NCBI RefSeq assembly: GCF_000208745.1
Contig: NC_030858.1
Span: 16,695,611 to 16,759,610, forward strand
Direction: 5' to 3'
DNA from: Theobroma cacao
Taxonomy: Eukaryota; Streptophyta; Magnoliopsida; Malvales; Malvaceae
DNA: 64,000 nt
A program made the translations under genes and the position numbers. Position 1 is the stretch's first letter, and each line of letters begins with the position of its first letter. This document shows positions 23,124 to 34,610 of the stretch, piece after piece. The notes beneath the pieces are model-generated. The model made no database searches and was not told the DNA's origin. It saw nothing but the letters and a program-made list of their open reading frames with translations.

Positions 23124-23601
23124 TAACGTAGAACTTCTAGTAGATGACTTCTTGGGGTGGGCTAGGCAGTTTTGAGGTTGTTCAATGATACAATTAGGGT
23201 TTTTATAATTTTAGTATTTTCCTTATTTAGTTAGGAGTCCTATTAGCAATTATAGGTATAATAGAATTTCTCTTTTATTTTAATTTGCTTGGACGACAAA
23301 TAAACATAGGTTTAGGAATTTACTTTTGTTGTACTCCAAGGAAGTCCAGGGTAGAATACTTTCTTATTTAAATTTGCTTTACTTGCACTCTAAATTTAGG
23401 TCAAGTAAGGTTAGGCTATTATAAATAGCACCCTTATACTTAGTTATTAGACAATTAATTTTTTCACAATGATTGAATCACATTACAGTTTTATTTTTCC
23501 TTAAAATTTTGAGTCTAAGTTTCTCTATTTCATACTTGATTATCAACCTTAAAGGCTTAGTCGAGTTCTAGCCTTTGTTTTCACGCTAACTCGCTGCGTC
23601 A
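23124..23601 (+). repeat. 3' LTR of gypsy element
   Basis: The 478-bp copy begins TAACGTAGAAC (the usual TG has become TA) and ends GCTGCGTCA. It is followed at once by the TSD copy TCCAT. Confidence 0.92.
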
Positions 23602-23639
23602 TCCATCTACCACCATTAATCACAATCTTGTATTAGTGT

Positions 23640-24460
23640 ATGTTGGTTACTTTTGAGACATATAGAGCTAAAATTTAATGTGGATGGGTCAATTTGTGAA
23701 AAATCAAGTTTAGTTGGATATGCCAAAGTCCTTTGTGACTCTCATTGCCAAAGTAAGGGTGGTTTCTATGGCCTTTTATGTATTAAGGTTTGTAACTGTG
23801 TTGAATTGATGGCTATTTATTATGCTTTGAAGCTTTTTCTTCCACTTCTTAGGTTGGTTCTTTTTCTCTCGTAGTTGAGTCAAACTCCAAGGTTGCAATT
23901 TCTTGGATTAAGGAGAGGGTTCAAAAGCTATGGAATGTGTGGAGAACATTCAACCAAATTGATTGGCTTTATGCAACCATTGGTCCTATCTTGTTTGTAC
24001 ATACTTTTAGGGAAATGAATAACATGGCTAACTCTCAGGTGAAATTTAAGATACGGATAGAGAGGAAATGTTATATGCACAGTGGTGACTATTATTTGGA
24101 GTAATTGATGTTGTTGGTTGGTAGACCATCACAGTCTCTCGAGCCGTATAATGGTGCTTTGGTCTCTACTTTATTAGTGCTTGGTTTTGGCTTGCAGGCC
24201 TCATTATGGTGCTCATGTGATTCTATTGAATCTGGTTTGTCCTATTGATTGCTTGTATTATCATCCAGGTGTTGTTTTCTTAATGTATTATTTGCTCACT
24301 TTAAGGAACATGTACTAGCATGCAACCGTAATGGCCTTATTCAAAAAGAGCTGCTTTTTTTGCTCCACTGGTCTTTTATGACCATTTTCCTGGTTTCTTT
24401 TAAGGCACTGTATTGTTCTTTAGTTTCTAATAAAATACCATTCTTGATTGAGAAAAATAA
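23640..24460 (+). mobile_element. LINE 3' fragment with RNase H remnant
   Basis: From about 23660 the frame reads LKFNVDGSICEKSSLVGYAK and, further on, VELMAIYYALK. After a frame change near 23860 it reads VESNSKVAISWIKERVQKLW, then FVHTFREMNNMANS. This is the RNase H-like domain found at the end of plant LINE ORF2 (RVT_3 type), here shifted and truncated. A 3' UTR-like stretch ends near TTTCTAATAAAATACC (24427-24441). No target duplication was found. It begins about 35 bp beyond the gypsy insertion site. Confidence 0.7.
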
Positions 24461-25596
24461 AGATATAACTTTTCACCAAGATAAATTTATAGACCTCACT
24501 TCTTACTACTGCCAAAATACTAACCCTTCGATGGATGATAGGTTGTTAATAATAAATTCAAGAGATAATAACTTTTTATTCAGGGTCAAAGCATATTTAT
24601 CAATAAAAATAAAAACAACAACAATGAATAGATAAATAGACTTGAAGAGAATCCATTACCAAAAGCTATTTTTCTCTCCACCAAGCATCATCCATATGTA
24701 ATGGTTCAATCTAGCAATAGCTTACATGGAACCAAGACATTGAGTAAATGATATATGATTAGCATAACTATAATTATATTTTGGAACTTATCATTCCACA
24801 ATTTGAGCTATGTTGGAAATAAATGAATCACTCTTCTTTTATTATACTAGGTCAACATGGTCCAACCACGTAAATTTTTGTGTGTGTTAGTTTTATTTTA
24901 TTTATTTTACCAATTATCGGTTCATATATACCAATCTTCAAAACCGATTAAAACAAAGGCTAAAAAAAACATCTCACAAGTAATTTTCATTCAAGAGTGG
25001 ATAGGTTAAGGGAGTCATTACAAAAATTTATTAAAGAGTCGGAGAACTCAGAGATGACTAGATCCCTCACAAAGAACTTAAGTCTCCATTAATGGGTGCA
25101 GAAGTAGCTTATGAAATAATAAAGTGTTAGACACCTACTTCGCCCTACTTGGGCTCTTCTATCATTCAATTGTACTACACAATAATAAAGTTGAATAACT
25201 AGAAAAATTTTCTTATAATAATAATATATGACAATTTATAAAGGAACATTTACATTAAAAGTAAACCAATAAACCAATAAATCCAAGAACATATCATGAT
25301 GTCATCTCTGCTCTTTGGTTTGTAAATCAACGACCATATGGTGAGATAGGAAGAGATTGAGATGGCGATGGTGGTAAAATTAGAAAGAACTGGATGGTGA
25401 GAAAAGGCTGGATAGCGAGCTAGACAGACAACATTTAATTTATCTAAAGCATTTAATTTATTTGAAACGGTTTGAAGGGTATTTTTGTCAAGTTAATGGC
25501 AAAAGTTGGCAAAAATAGTTAACTTTATATTGAAGGTTATTTTTGAAATGGGCCTATGAGATGGGCTATTTCTCATAATTTGCTCTAAAAGTAACT
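24461..25596. other. AT-rich intergenic stretch
   Basis: About 1.1 kb with no recognisable coding sequence. Diverged pieces of older repeats are likely but I could not classify them. Confidence 0.4.
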
Positions 25597-25956
25597 ACAA
25601 CCTAAGCATGCTTAGAGGGTGACTATGACTGACCAAGACGATGTTGCTAAGTAAAGGTATTTTTGATCTAAGGAATGTTTTGTCTGTCGACCTTTTTGGA
25701 TGTAAATTTTAGGGGTTAGGTCGTTTTCTGGTTATAGAAGGGGGCTATTTTTTGTAATTGTATGAGTATTAAGGGTGGTGACAACTATTAGACAGTAATC
25801 TTTTGTATTCATCCATGGCAGCAATTCTAGGCCAATAGTTTCACTTAGAAACTTATGGGCATATAATCTGGTTTGCTAAATGGAAGATCTTCTCCCACTT
25901 CAAATGAAATCATAACTTTCATTAAAAAAAAAAAAGAAAAACAACCTAAGCATGCT
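25597..25956 (+). mobile_element. Truncated LINE-like retroposon, perfect 16-bp TSD
   Basis: ACAACCTAAGCATGCT occurs at 25597-25612 and again at 25941-25956. The 328 bp between end in TTTCATTAAAAAAAAAAAAG, a poly-A tail preceded by a phrase common at plant LINE 3' ends. There is no coding remnant. The perfect duplication suggests a relatively recent insertion. Confidence 0.8.
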
Positions 25957-27673
25957 CCTATATGCATTGAATTGCTAATAATGCTAAACATGCATTTTAT
26001 ACAATGCAGAGATCATTATCTATTTAGGTTTATGCAACAATTTGAATAGATCACCCATGGTCAATTTTGGCTCAAGGTGATTGAATTGGGTATGAAATTA
26101 TTGTTCCATATCTTATGAAGTTTTGAAAAAATTCACAAGTAAATTGATGTACCTTGTGAAAGTTATATTTGCCAAAAATTTATGATACAGTCTTATTTTC
26201 AAATAATCACTAGTAAAAGCCTCATCATATTAAATAGTAAATTTGCCAATATGTTCCGTAATGGGCTCGTTAACTTTTATTAAAAATAAAGCAAATTATG
26301 AAATTTTAAACCTTCTAGGATATAAGGTTTCTAATACTTTAGGTAGCCAATTTTGTGAACACTAGGCTTGTGTACTTCCTTCATGATATCGATTTCTATC
26401 AACCTAAACAAGATCAATATTCTACGTTGGGGAAAGCCTATTAATAATATAAGGTCTCAGTTTTGTTTTTTAAGCCCCTGAAGACTAATAGAGTTACTCT
26501 TGGCCATGAATCACTCAAGGTTTTTTACTTCTATCTTATTTTCTTCTACCTTAGGTTGCTCGTGCTCCCTGGCATGGTTGTTGGACAATCTGTCAACAAA
26601 ATCCTTAAAAGTTTCCCTAATGATCACCATCTCATTTTGAAGGACATCAAAGTTGCTTTTAAGAAATTATGTCATGGTCATCATGCTTTCTCCTAAATAT
26701 TTAAAGCATTTCATCAGTTTCTCCTATTAATTGTCATTATCTCGGCCACAAGACCTAATGTTTGAGCCATTAGAACTACATGTTTAGTAAAGAAGGTTGT
26801 CAAAACTGTTAGTGAAAGATGCTTCCAAATCAAGTGTTTATAATTCTTTTCTATTTTCTTCTTTGGTGGCATTTCCACTTTAGTCTGACTGGACTTGCCA
26901 AAAAATATGTTGATTTCTCTTTCATTATGAATTCTAATAAACATACTAGCTTTTTTAGACAAAAAATAGCAAAGTATGACTTGGTGACCTCCATCGTTCA
27001 AAGTGACAAAGCTACTAGAAATAACTTAAGGGGCATCTTCAATAGATTAGATCAAACGATTTTGGCCTTTACAGGATATCTTGACCATGGGTTCCTTTGA
27101 AAATTTCATAAAGATTAAAGTATCAAAATGATCAAAATATGAAACTAATAAATAGAAAAGCAAAGCAATAACTTTGAAAGGCAAAAATATAACCAAAATA
27201 AACCAATTGCTCAAATGAATGACACTTAGGAAGTCAAGATTTATAGCCAATGTTATGGGCTTCCTTATATTGAGTGAATGAATGTTCAAGGAGTTTACAA
27301 ATAACACCAAAATGTCATATGTTTTTTACTAGGAATTTACAAAAAAGAATTGTTCTCTAAAAGCTTAAATAAAGATTGCTAATGCAACTAGGATATTATG
27401 ATGAAAAACAAAGGGCTTATTTAATTTAGCTTGAGTTTGAGTTATGCCTTTTGTGCTGAGATCTGTGTTTTCTGTTTTGTGGCACTTTCCTATATTTAAA
27501 AACATTCTGCCAACAACAACCTCTTATTCTTTAGCAACCATCTACAAAATTTTCATGCAAATGAGCTTCCTTACGGAATTTTACCTTTAAACTTCCCATA
27601 TTTTAAATTGATCTTTACGCTTAGTAGGTTGACTTGGTCTTTCCCATTTTCTAGATACCAATTTCTACCAAGT
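25957..27673. other. Unclassified degenerate repeat-like sequence
   Basis: Short frames exist on both strands. The minus strand between 26500 and 26650 reads DVLQNEMVIIRETFKDFVDRL, which resembles the N-terminal part of some retroelement gag proteins. I found no LTR ends or catalytic motifs, so I leave it unclassified. Confidence 0.35.
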
Positions 27674-27739
27674 AGATGCTGACTAATCTACCTTCTAGTA
27701 ACATCTTAGGAAAAAAGAAAGGAAAGTGAGGAAAAGAAA

Positions 27740-27757
27740 TATATATATATATATATA
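27740..27757. repeat. (AT)n microsatellite
   Basis: Nine uninterrupted AT units follow GAAAAGAA. Confidence 0.85.
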
Positions 27758-28626
27758 AAGATAGAGCAATAAAGAGGAATTAGAATAATGTTGAATCAGG
27801 TAAAGGAATGTAGGAAAATGATATCATTTTTAAGTATACTTTAATAAGCTGTTAAAGAATGATGGGATATGGCTTTGTTAAGGTCGGGGATGTAAGTGTG
27901 ATGCTTTTTTTTTCCTTTTTGGATCAAGGGAATGCATTGTCGGCTTTAAGCGAGGGAACTGATTAGGGAGGGAAAGTTTGGTGTGATATTTTAAGGTATG
28001 AGTGTGTATAGGTTGCATGACCCAATTAGGGGAATTCATTTTTAACTAATATTGCATTGAGATTATTTCTTATGTGAAACTAGAGAGATAAGGGGGGTGG
28101 AAAAGTCAAGTCCTTTTTAAGCTTTGGTGCTACTACTTCTAATGTAAATATGAGAAACTTTGTGTTAAGTAGGACAATGCACTAATGGGAATTATCGAGA
28201 GATCGAAGTAGTGTAAGAAAAGAAAATTCTCAAGTAGAAAGGTCTAGAAAAAAAAAGAAAAAAAAAGGAAAAAATCAAAGAAGGAAAGCAAGAAAGAAGA
28301 AAAAGTAATAACATCATCAATACGTGTAAAAGTTTCATTAGACATGTGCACATTGTCACTAATCATTCTTTTGTTCTTGTGTGGTTAATGTTGTTTTGTG
28401 TATATTTTTGGTTTTGGTGTCTTATGGTGGATAGTTGTTGCAAAGGAGTATATGTGGTTTTTTTAAGGGTTGAAAAGGGAGGAATTTCATAGGAAGGCAC
28501 GAAGCTCTACGTTGAGGAGGATGGGAGTGTACATGGCGGGGTGTAAGGATTCTGAAAGTAAAGAATATTGAGGATTGCTTCATAGGGATGAGGGAGATGT
28601 TTTGAAATTTATGAATAAGGGGGTAT

Positions 28627-30151
28627 TGATAACTCTATGATATAGAGTTATTTGGGCTTAATTTTGATAATAATTTAGCTTAGTTTTTGTAGTAATGCAT
28701 AGAAATTAGTAGATTTTATTTAATTATTTTAAATTATTTATTTTAGGTAAGTCAATATAATATTAGTTAATTTTATGCTTAATTTTGTGTTATTCTTATT
28801 AAGATAGGTTGTTATTGATTTATTTGTGCTTTTGTAGGTGTTTGATGAAAGAAAAATTTTAATGGAAGAAGGAGAGCAATGTCAAGATGCAGACTACTAA
28901 TGCACATATTTCAATATTTTGGCCATAACTCTCTCTATAGAGCTCTCAATGAAGCGATTCTTGAACCATTGGAAAGAAAAGAGAAAAAGCTACAATTTCA
29001 TGTTCAATACTTCACCCAGTTCGGCTTGAAAAATGGTCAAATATATTGTTGAAGTTGACATATTGTAGCAGTCTTGGAGCAATTACGATTTCTGTTAATT
29101 AATTAGGCAAGGCTGTAACTCACATAGTTTGATGAGGAAATCCTAGCTGAAATTGACTTCTTTCTTCACCCAACTTGGCCTAACTTCAAAGCCTATAAAA
29201 ATAACCTTTCATAGGAGAAAATGGGAGAATGAAGAAAAACACCAAATTGACATCTGAGAGTCAAGCCACGGAGTCATTAAAGCTAAGAAGAATTTACAGG
29301 ATTCAAGGAAATTTGGAGATCAAGAATACAATTCTTGAGTTTTTTTTTATATTGTCTTTTATTCTCTTATTTTCTTGATTTTGTTTTTAATGTTTAGAGT
29401 TTATTCGATGATGATGTGTGACTTGATGAGGAACTAATTTATTAATCTAAGATTATGATTGAACTCATTATGTAGTTTAAATTATTTATATATCTTTTAC
29501 TTATGTTTGATGGATTTAAGTTGTTTATTTTATTCTGTTCTTAATGCTTCTAGTTGATTGGCCACTAATTAAATTGAATTGGAAACCTAGGTTAAACCTT
29601 GACGAAGGAGATTTTGGTAAACCTTGAATAGAATAGCGTATGATCAAATACACTTAGTTGATTAGGTAGCTTGATTTGCATATAGAGTAGACATACACTT
29701 ATAAGCCATAGAGCACAAACTTACTGAATCTTTCTTTAATATAATTTGCATAGACATATTGTAAATTAATTGGGAGAGGTATTTTTATAAGAAACTCGAC
29801 AGAGACTTGTAAATAATTTAGGACTCTAGATTAACAACTTAATCCATTAAACTGAGTTAAGAGAAAGAGAAAATAATCAGATGAAGTATTGAGGGATATC
29901 ATAATCTTAGGTCTGGTAATCACTCAAATTTAATAAAGTAAATTTGCATTGATTTTAGATTAGTTTTAGTTTTAGTTATTTGTTTATTAGTTTCAAATCT
30001 TTGTTTTTAATTGTTTAGATAAAATTAGGGTATGTTAATTTTAGTAGTTAGTGGTAAAGATTAATTCAATTCTCTGCGGGATCGACACTCTATTCATCTC
30101 TATATTATCTTTGCGATACGTACACTTGCGTGAGTAGAAAATTGAACAACA
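28627..30151 (+). mobile_element. Long gypsy-type LTR (solo or 3' LTR), about 1.5 kb
   Basis: It starts TGATAACTCTATGATATAGA and ends GAACAACA, giving TG...CA ends. It is the same family as 51062-52540: both share TGATAACTCTAT, TATAGAGTTATTT, a phrase like TGGCCATAACTCTC, and near the end GATCGACACTCTA then CGATACGTACACTTG. The end phrase resembles Tat/Athila-clade LTRs. Flanks GGTAT (28622-28626) and TGTAT (30152-30156) differ at one base. AAGGGGGTA immediately before it could instead be a PPT, which would make it a 3' LTR. Confidence 0.7.
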
Positions 30152-30285
30152 TGTATTCAGTTTGTAAAGAGATTTAAGGCCAAGTTGAGGAGTGTGAAGA
30201 CTAGCTTTTTAGGATCATTGTTTCTGGTTTGCTTTTCTTTGAAAGCTTGACAAGGATGTGATCAGTGGGTTAGGTTGTTGGTGGC

Positions 30286-30758
30286 TATTGAGTATTAGGT
30301 TGACTAGAATTCTAAATCTTATTTAACTAGGATTCTTATTTGTGTACAACATTGAATAGTTATATGGTTTTAAAGTTCTTGTTCCACATCAAGTCATAAT
30401 CCCATTCTACTTCAAAGTTTATATTATAAAAGTCGATCTCTAGGCTTTGGAAGAGTAAGTAATGCTTTGGGAGCTCTAGAGAAGAATACCTTGTAACTTT
30501 GTCTTTTGCTTTAGGTGAAGTTAGAGTGGTTTAGGTGAGTACTCTTGGGAAGTTATTGAGAGAAGGTGTGCAAAGGATCTTGGGTTGGTTTGGAGAACCA
30601 TAGAGGTCAGTTTATTGCACTTTAATTTCTCAATAATAGAAGAACGGTTTCACTCTTTGGATGTAGGTAAGAGCAAACCACATAAATTCTTGTATTTTTC
30701 TATTTGCTTGATTTCTCTAGGTTTTATCTTTGTTGTTTCTTGGGTGATTTTCATAATA
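30286..30758 (+). repeat. copia LTR copy 1
   Basis: It begins TATTGAGTATTAGG (TG mutated to TA) and ends TTTCATAATA. PBS-like TGGTATCAG follows at 30762-30770. Confidence 0.85.
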
Positions 30759-30938
30759 AATTGGTATCAGTGTTTCGAGTTCAATAAATCAAGATTCATC
30801 AAGAATGTTGAAAATTACTAGTTCTACAAATTTTAGGGTTATTGCCTTTTAGATTAGCTTTTTAGGATTGTTGCTTCTAGTTTGTTTTTCTTTGAAGGTT
30901 TGACAAGGATGTGATCATTGGATTAGGTTGTTGATGGT

Positions 30939-31382
30939 TGTTGAGTTTTAGGTTGACTAGGATTCTTGTTTGTGTACAAATTTGAATAGTTATATGGTTT
31001 TAAAGTTCTTGTTCCACATTAAGTCTTAATCCCATTCTACTTTGAACTTTTATATTATAAAAGTCGATCTCTAGGCTTTGGAGGAGTGAGTAATGCTTGA
31101 AAGCTCTACAGAAAAATACCTTGTAACTCTGTATTTTGCTTTAGGTGAAGCTAGAGTGATTTGGATAAGTGTTTTTAAGAGGTTATTGAGAAAAGGTGTG
31201 CAAGGGATCTTGGGTTGGTTTGAGAAACCATAAAATTCAATTTATTGTACTTTAATTTTTCAATAATAAAAGAAGGATTTCACTTAGTGGATGTAGGTAA
31301 GACACGTGAATTCTCGTGCTTTTCTATTTTTTTGATTTCTCTGGGTTTTATCTTTGTTGTTTCCTAGGTGATTTTCATAACA
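30939..31382 (+). repeat. copia LTR copy 2
   Basis: It begins TGTTGAGTTTTAGG and ends TTTCATAACA. Its PBS is mutated (TAGTATAAGAA). Confidence 0.85.
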
Positions 31383-31549
31383 AACTAGTATAAGAATTTT
31401 GGGTTCAGTAAATCAAGATTTAACAAGAATGTTGAAAGTTACTAGTTATACAAATTTTAGGGTAATTGCACTTTAGGATTGTTGCTTCTGGTTTGCTTTT
31501 CTTTGAAGGCTAGACAAGGATGTGATCATTGGGTTAGGTTGTTAGCGGC

Positions 31550-32010
31550 TGTTAAGTTTTAGGTTGACTAGAATTCTAAATCTTATTTGACTAGGACTCT
31601 TGTTTGTGTACAACATTGAATAGTTATATGGTTTTAAAGTTCTTGTTCCACATCAAGTCCTAATCCGATTCTATTTTGGACTTTTATATTATAAAAGTCG
31701 ATTTATAGGCTTTGGAAGAGTGAATAATGCTTTAGAAGCTCTAGAGAAAAATACCTTGTAACTTTGTCTTTTGCTTTAGGTGAAGCTAAAGTAGTTTGGG
31801 TGAGTGTTCTTGGGAGGTTATCGAAAACGAGTGTGCAAGGGATCTTGGGTTGGTTTGGGAAACCATAAAGGTCAATTTATTGTACTTCAATTTTCCAATA
31901 ATATAAGAACGGTTCACTCCGTAAATGTAGGTAAGAGGCCCAACCATGTAAATTCTTGTGTTTTTCTATTTGCTTGATTTCTTTAGGTTTCTTGGGTGAT
32001 TTTTAGAACA
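31550..32010 (+). repeat. copia LTR copy 3 (borders the internal region)
   Basis: It begins TGTTAAGTTTTAGG and ends TTTTAGAACA. PBS TGGTATTAGAG at 32014-32024 follows, then the gag leader. Confidence 0.87.
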
Positions 32011-32054
32011 AACTGGTATTAGAGTTTCGGGTTCAGTGAATCAAGATTCAATAA

Positions 32055-33240
32055 GAATGTTGAAAGTTACTAGTTCTACAAAATTTTTAATTGAAAAGTT
32101 TGGTGGGAAGACTAGTTTCACGTAATGGCAAATAAGGATGAAAGAACTTTTTGTGCAGCCAGGTTTGATGAGCCCTTTGCTAAGAAACAAGAAAGGGCAA
32201 CCAGATGACATGAAGGATGTTGAATAGGCAGAGTTGGAGCAAAGGTGTGTGAGCACTATTTGGCTTTGCATTGGAGATAGCATGTTTAACCATGTTATTG
32301 GTGAGGATTTTGCTCCAAGGTTGTTAGCAAAGTTGGAGAAAATTTACTTGGCAAAAGTCTTTTCAACAAGTTGCAGCTTAGATGAAAGTTGTACTGCTTA
32401 AAGATGGAGGAGAATGGAGACCTCATGAAGCATATGAACGAATTCGACAGGATCATTGATTAGTTGAAGAACGTTAACATGAGAGAGGAGGAAGGGAAAA
32501 GACATTGTTGTTCTTTACATTCCTTCCAGACTTTAATGATGTATTTGTGGAATCCCTGATTTATGGGATAAATACAATAATTTTAGAGCAAGAATAAACA
32601 ATGTTAATGTCTCATGAAGCTTGAAAGACAAGTAAGGAAGGGGATAGAGATTCAACTAGCTTGGCATTGGTAATTAAGGTTCGTAAAAGGAAGTCAACTA
32701 GCTTGGGATCTAAGGGTGGCAAGTCTAGATCTAGCAGTGTTTAGTGCTTTCAATGCAAAGGGTATGGACATATTAAAATGGATTGTCCTACAAAAAAGGA
32801 TGAAAGTAATTAAAACAAAAGTGAGTGTGCTTTTGTTGTTGATGGTGATGATGATGATTATGATGTCCTCGCAGTCTCAAAAAATATGGATGCAAATTCT
32901 GGTTGGTATTTAAATTCTGCTTTTATCATTAACATTTGCAATCAAAAGGATTATTTTGATTTACTTTAAAAAGAAGTGGTCAAGAATTTGACTTTAGGTG
33001 ATAAGTCAATAGTGAAGGTCATGGGTCTTATAGTGGTGAAAATCAAAATGTTTGATAGGGTTGTACGCTCTTTGGGTGGTGTGGTTTGTGTCCTAAAGAT
33101 GTGTAAGAATCTAATATCATTGAGCCTATTAGACTCCAAATGGTTTGAATATTCTACTTGTGATAAAGTGATAAAAGTCATATAAGGCGACATGGTCCTG
33201 ATGAGGGGGAATTTGCATAATGGTTTGTATCGTCCAGAAT
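32055..33240 (+). pseudogene. Ty1/copia gag-protease pseudogene, truncated
   Basis: The start of gag reads FLIEKFGGKTSFT-stop-WQIRMKELFVQPGL (UBN2-type copia gag), then CVSTIWLCIGDSMFNHVIG and, after a frame change, LMKHMNEFDRIID. An intact CCHC zinc knuckle lies at 32745-32786 (CFQCKGYGHIKMDC). The protease region reads SGWYLNSAFIINICNQKDYF, where the family has a catalytic Asp in LDS; here it is Asn. A GAG-pre-integrase-like segment follows (CKNLISLSLLDSKWFEYS). Integrase, reverse transcriptase and RNase H are absent: after about 33640 the 3' LTR begins, so most of pol is deleted. Confidence 0.85.
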
Positions 33241-33630
33241 GGGAAGCCTCGAAGGGATGAGAATAGTGCACAAGAGTTGGTAGTTACCAAAGTGAGATTT
33301 AATTTTAGAGGAGCTAATGACAAGTTCCCATGGTGTAGACGATGGTGAAAGGATAAAAAAATCTTACTAGTGTTTAATTGGAAAGGTTGTGAAGGTATCT
33401 TTTCGAAGTCAATTAGTGCCATTGACTTGACAGCTACACAAGTGCATTGGTCGTTTGTTGAATCAAGTGTTGAATCATGTTTAATTCATTATGTTTAGTC
33501 ATGGTAATTTTGAAGGCCAATGGTTTGGAAAGTCTTGTGCTTGGTTGAAGGTGTTGGAAAGTATGTGGAGTTATGAAGCTACAATTGGGTGTGATTGGTG
33601 GAAGAGGTTTAAGGAGTTTGAATTCAAGTT

Positions 33631-33643
33631 AAAGGTGGAGATT
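33631..33643 (+). other. copia polypurine tract
   Basis: AAAGGTGGAGATT precedes the 3' LTR directly, the standard position and composition of a copia PPT. Confidence 0.75.
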
Positions 33644-34119
33644 TGTTGAGTTTTAGGTTGACTAGAATTCTAAAGCTTATTTGACTAGAATTTTTGTTCG
33701 TGTTCAACATTGAATAGTTGTATGGTTTTAAACTTTTGGTTCTACATCGAGTACTAATCTCATTCTACTTTGGACTTTTAGATTATAAAAGTAGATCTCT
33801 AGGCTTTGGAAGAGTGAGTAGTGCTTTGGTAGCTCTTGAGAGGAATACCTTGTGACTCTATCATTTACTCTAAGTAGAGCTAGAGTGGTTTGGGTGTGTG
33901 TTTTTAGGAGGCTATTGAGAGAGGGTGTGCAAGGTATCTTGGAATGATTTGGGGAACTATAAAGGTGAGTTTATTACACTTTAATTTCTCAATATTGGAA
34001 GAACAGTTTCACTTCGTAGACGTAGCTAAGAGGTCAAACCACGTAAATTTTTGTATTTTTGTATGTATTTAATTTCTTTGAGTTTTATCTTTATTGTTTC
34101 TTGGGTGATTTTCATAACA
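33644..34119 (+). repeat. copia 3' LTR
   Basis: 476 bp, TGTTGAGTTTTAGG to TTTCATAACA. The five bases after it (ATGGC) and before LTR copy 1 (GTGGC) match at four of five, consistent with a TSD of the original insertion. Confidence 0.87.
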
Positions 34120-34610
34120 ATGGCTAAGCAGTTGGGGTGGATTGGTTTTGCAAGTTATGTGTGATCATATCCTGTTGTAGTGGGATTCTTCATGGATGGT
34201 AGCTGACCAGACGAGGCCATAGTTGTTTTCTCGAATTGTTGGCCCGAGTTTAATTTTGCAAGCATGGGAAGTTCCTGTTATGATGGGATTGATAGGTCTT
34301 ATGGTTTTTTTGAGGTCAATCTCATTGTGTTCATGTTGTGTAGTATAGGAATTAAGTAAACTTTGCCTTTGAGATAGTATTTTAGCCAAAACCTTCTTTT
34401 GTACAGGAGGCTTTCTTTCTCTATCTGTGCACCCAATTGCCTTTTGAGCAGTTCGATCTTTTTGTAAGTGTACAAGGTTATACTCCGTCCAAAACTAGAT
34501 TTTTATGTCAAGAGAAGTCTTTTATCATTTTGGTTCAAGATTTATTATAGCATTCTAGCTTTTAGTTTAATAATAAAAATCAATTTTCAAAAAAAGATGC
34601 TGACAAATCT

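Larger units (their letters stand above)
18098..23606 (+). mobile_element. Full-length Ty3/gypsy retrotransposon with perfect TSD TCCAT
   Basis: TCCAT at 18098-18102 is repeated at 23602-23606. The element is 18103-23601: 5' LTR, Met-type PBS, gag, protease region, RT, RNase H, integrase, PPT, 3' LTR. That order (RT before integrase) defines Ty3/gypsy. The proteins hold many stops and frameshifts and a lost integrase glutamate, so it cannot move by itself. The C-terminal phrase [20 protein letters not shown] resembles Reina-type chromoviruses, a tentative clade call. The LTRs differ visibly (of the order of one base in ten by eye), pointing to an old insertion. Confidence 0.93.
30202..32040 (+). 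repeat. Three tandem copies of flank + copia LTR + PBS leader
   Basis: Unit boundaries fall near 30202, 30855 and 31469 (spacing about 653 and 611 bp). Each unit has about 84 bp of flanking DNA (TTTTAGGAT...GGATGTGATCA...TTAGGTTGTT), an LTR, a PBS and the start of the leader (CAAGATT...AAGAATGTTGAAA). The LTRs are 30286-30758, 30939-31382 and 31550-32010. Because the outside flank is repeated as well, ordinary LTR-LTR exchange does not explain it. Confidence 0.85.
27674..34610 (+). mobile_element. Probable LINE remnant interrupted by two LTR elements
   Basis: AGATGCTGACTAATCT (27674-27689) and AGATGCTGACAAATCT (34595-34610) match at 15 of 16 positions, and the second directly follows a 3' tail ending CAATTTTCAAAAAAA. 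The simplest reading is a 5'-truncated LINE whose body is 27690-28626, about 30152-30285 and 34120-34594, later split by an LTR (28627-30151) and a copia element (30286-34119). Neither remaining piece codes for a recognisable protein, so the class rests on tail, duplication and the plant LINE 3' UTR look of 34130-34590. Confidence 0.5.

Noticed and set aside
26463..27310. Several 75-95 codon frames on both strands
   Set aside because: No domain, start context or neighbour supports them; one resembles a retroelement gag tail only weakly.
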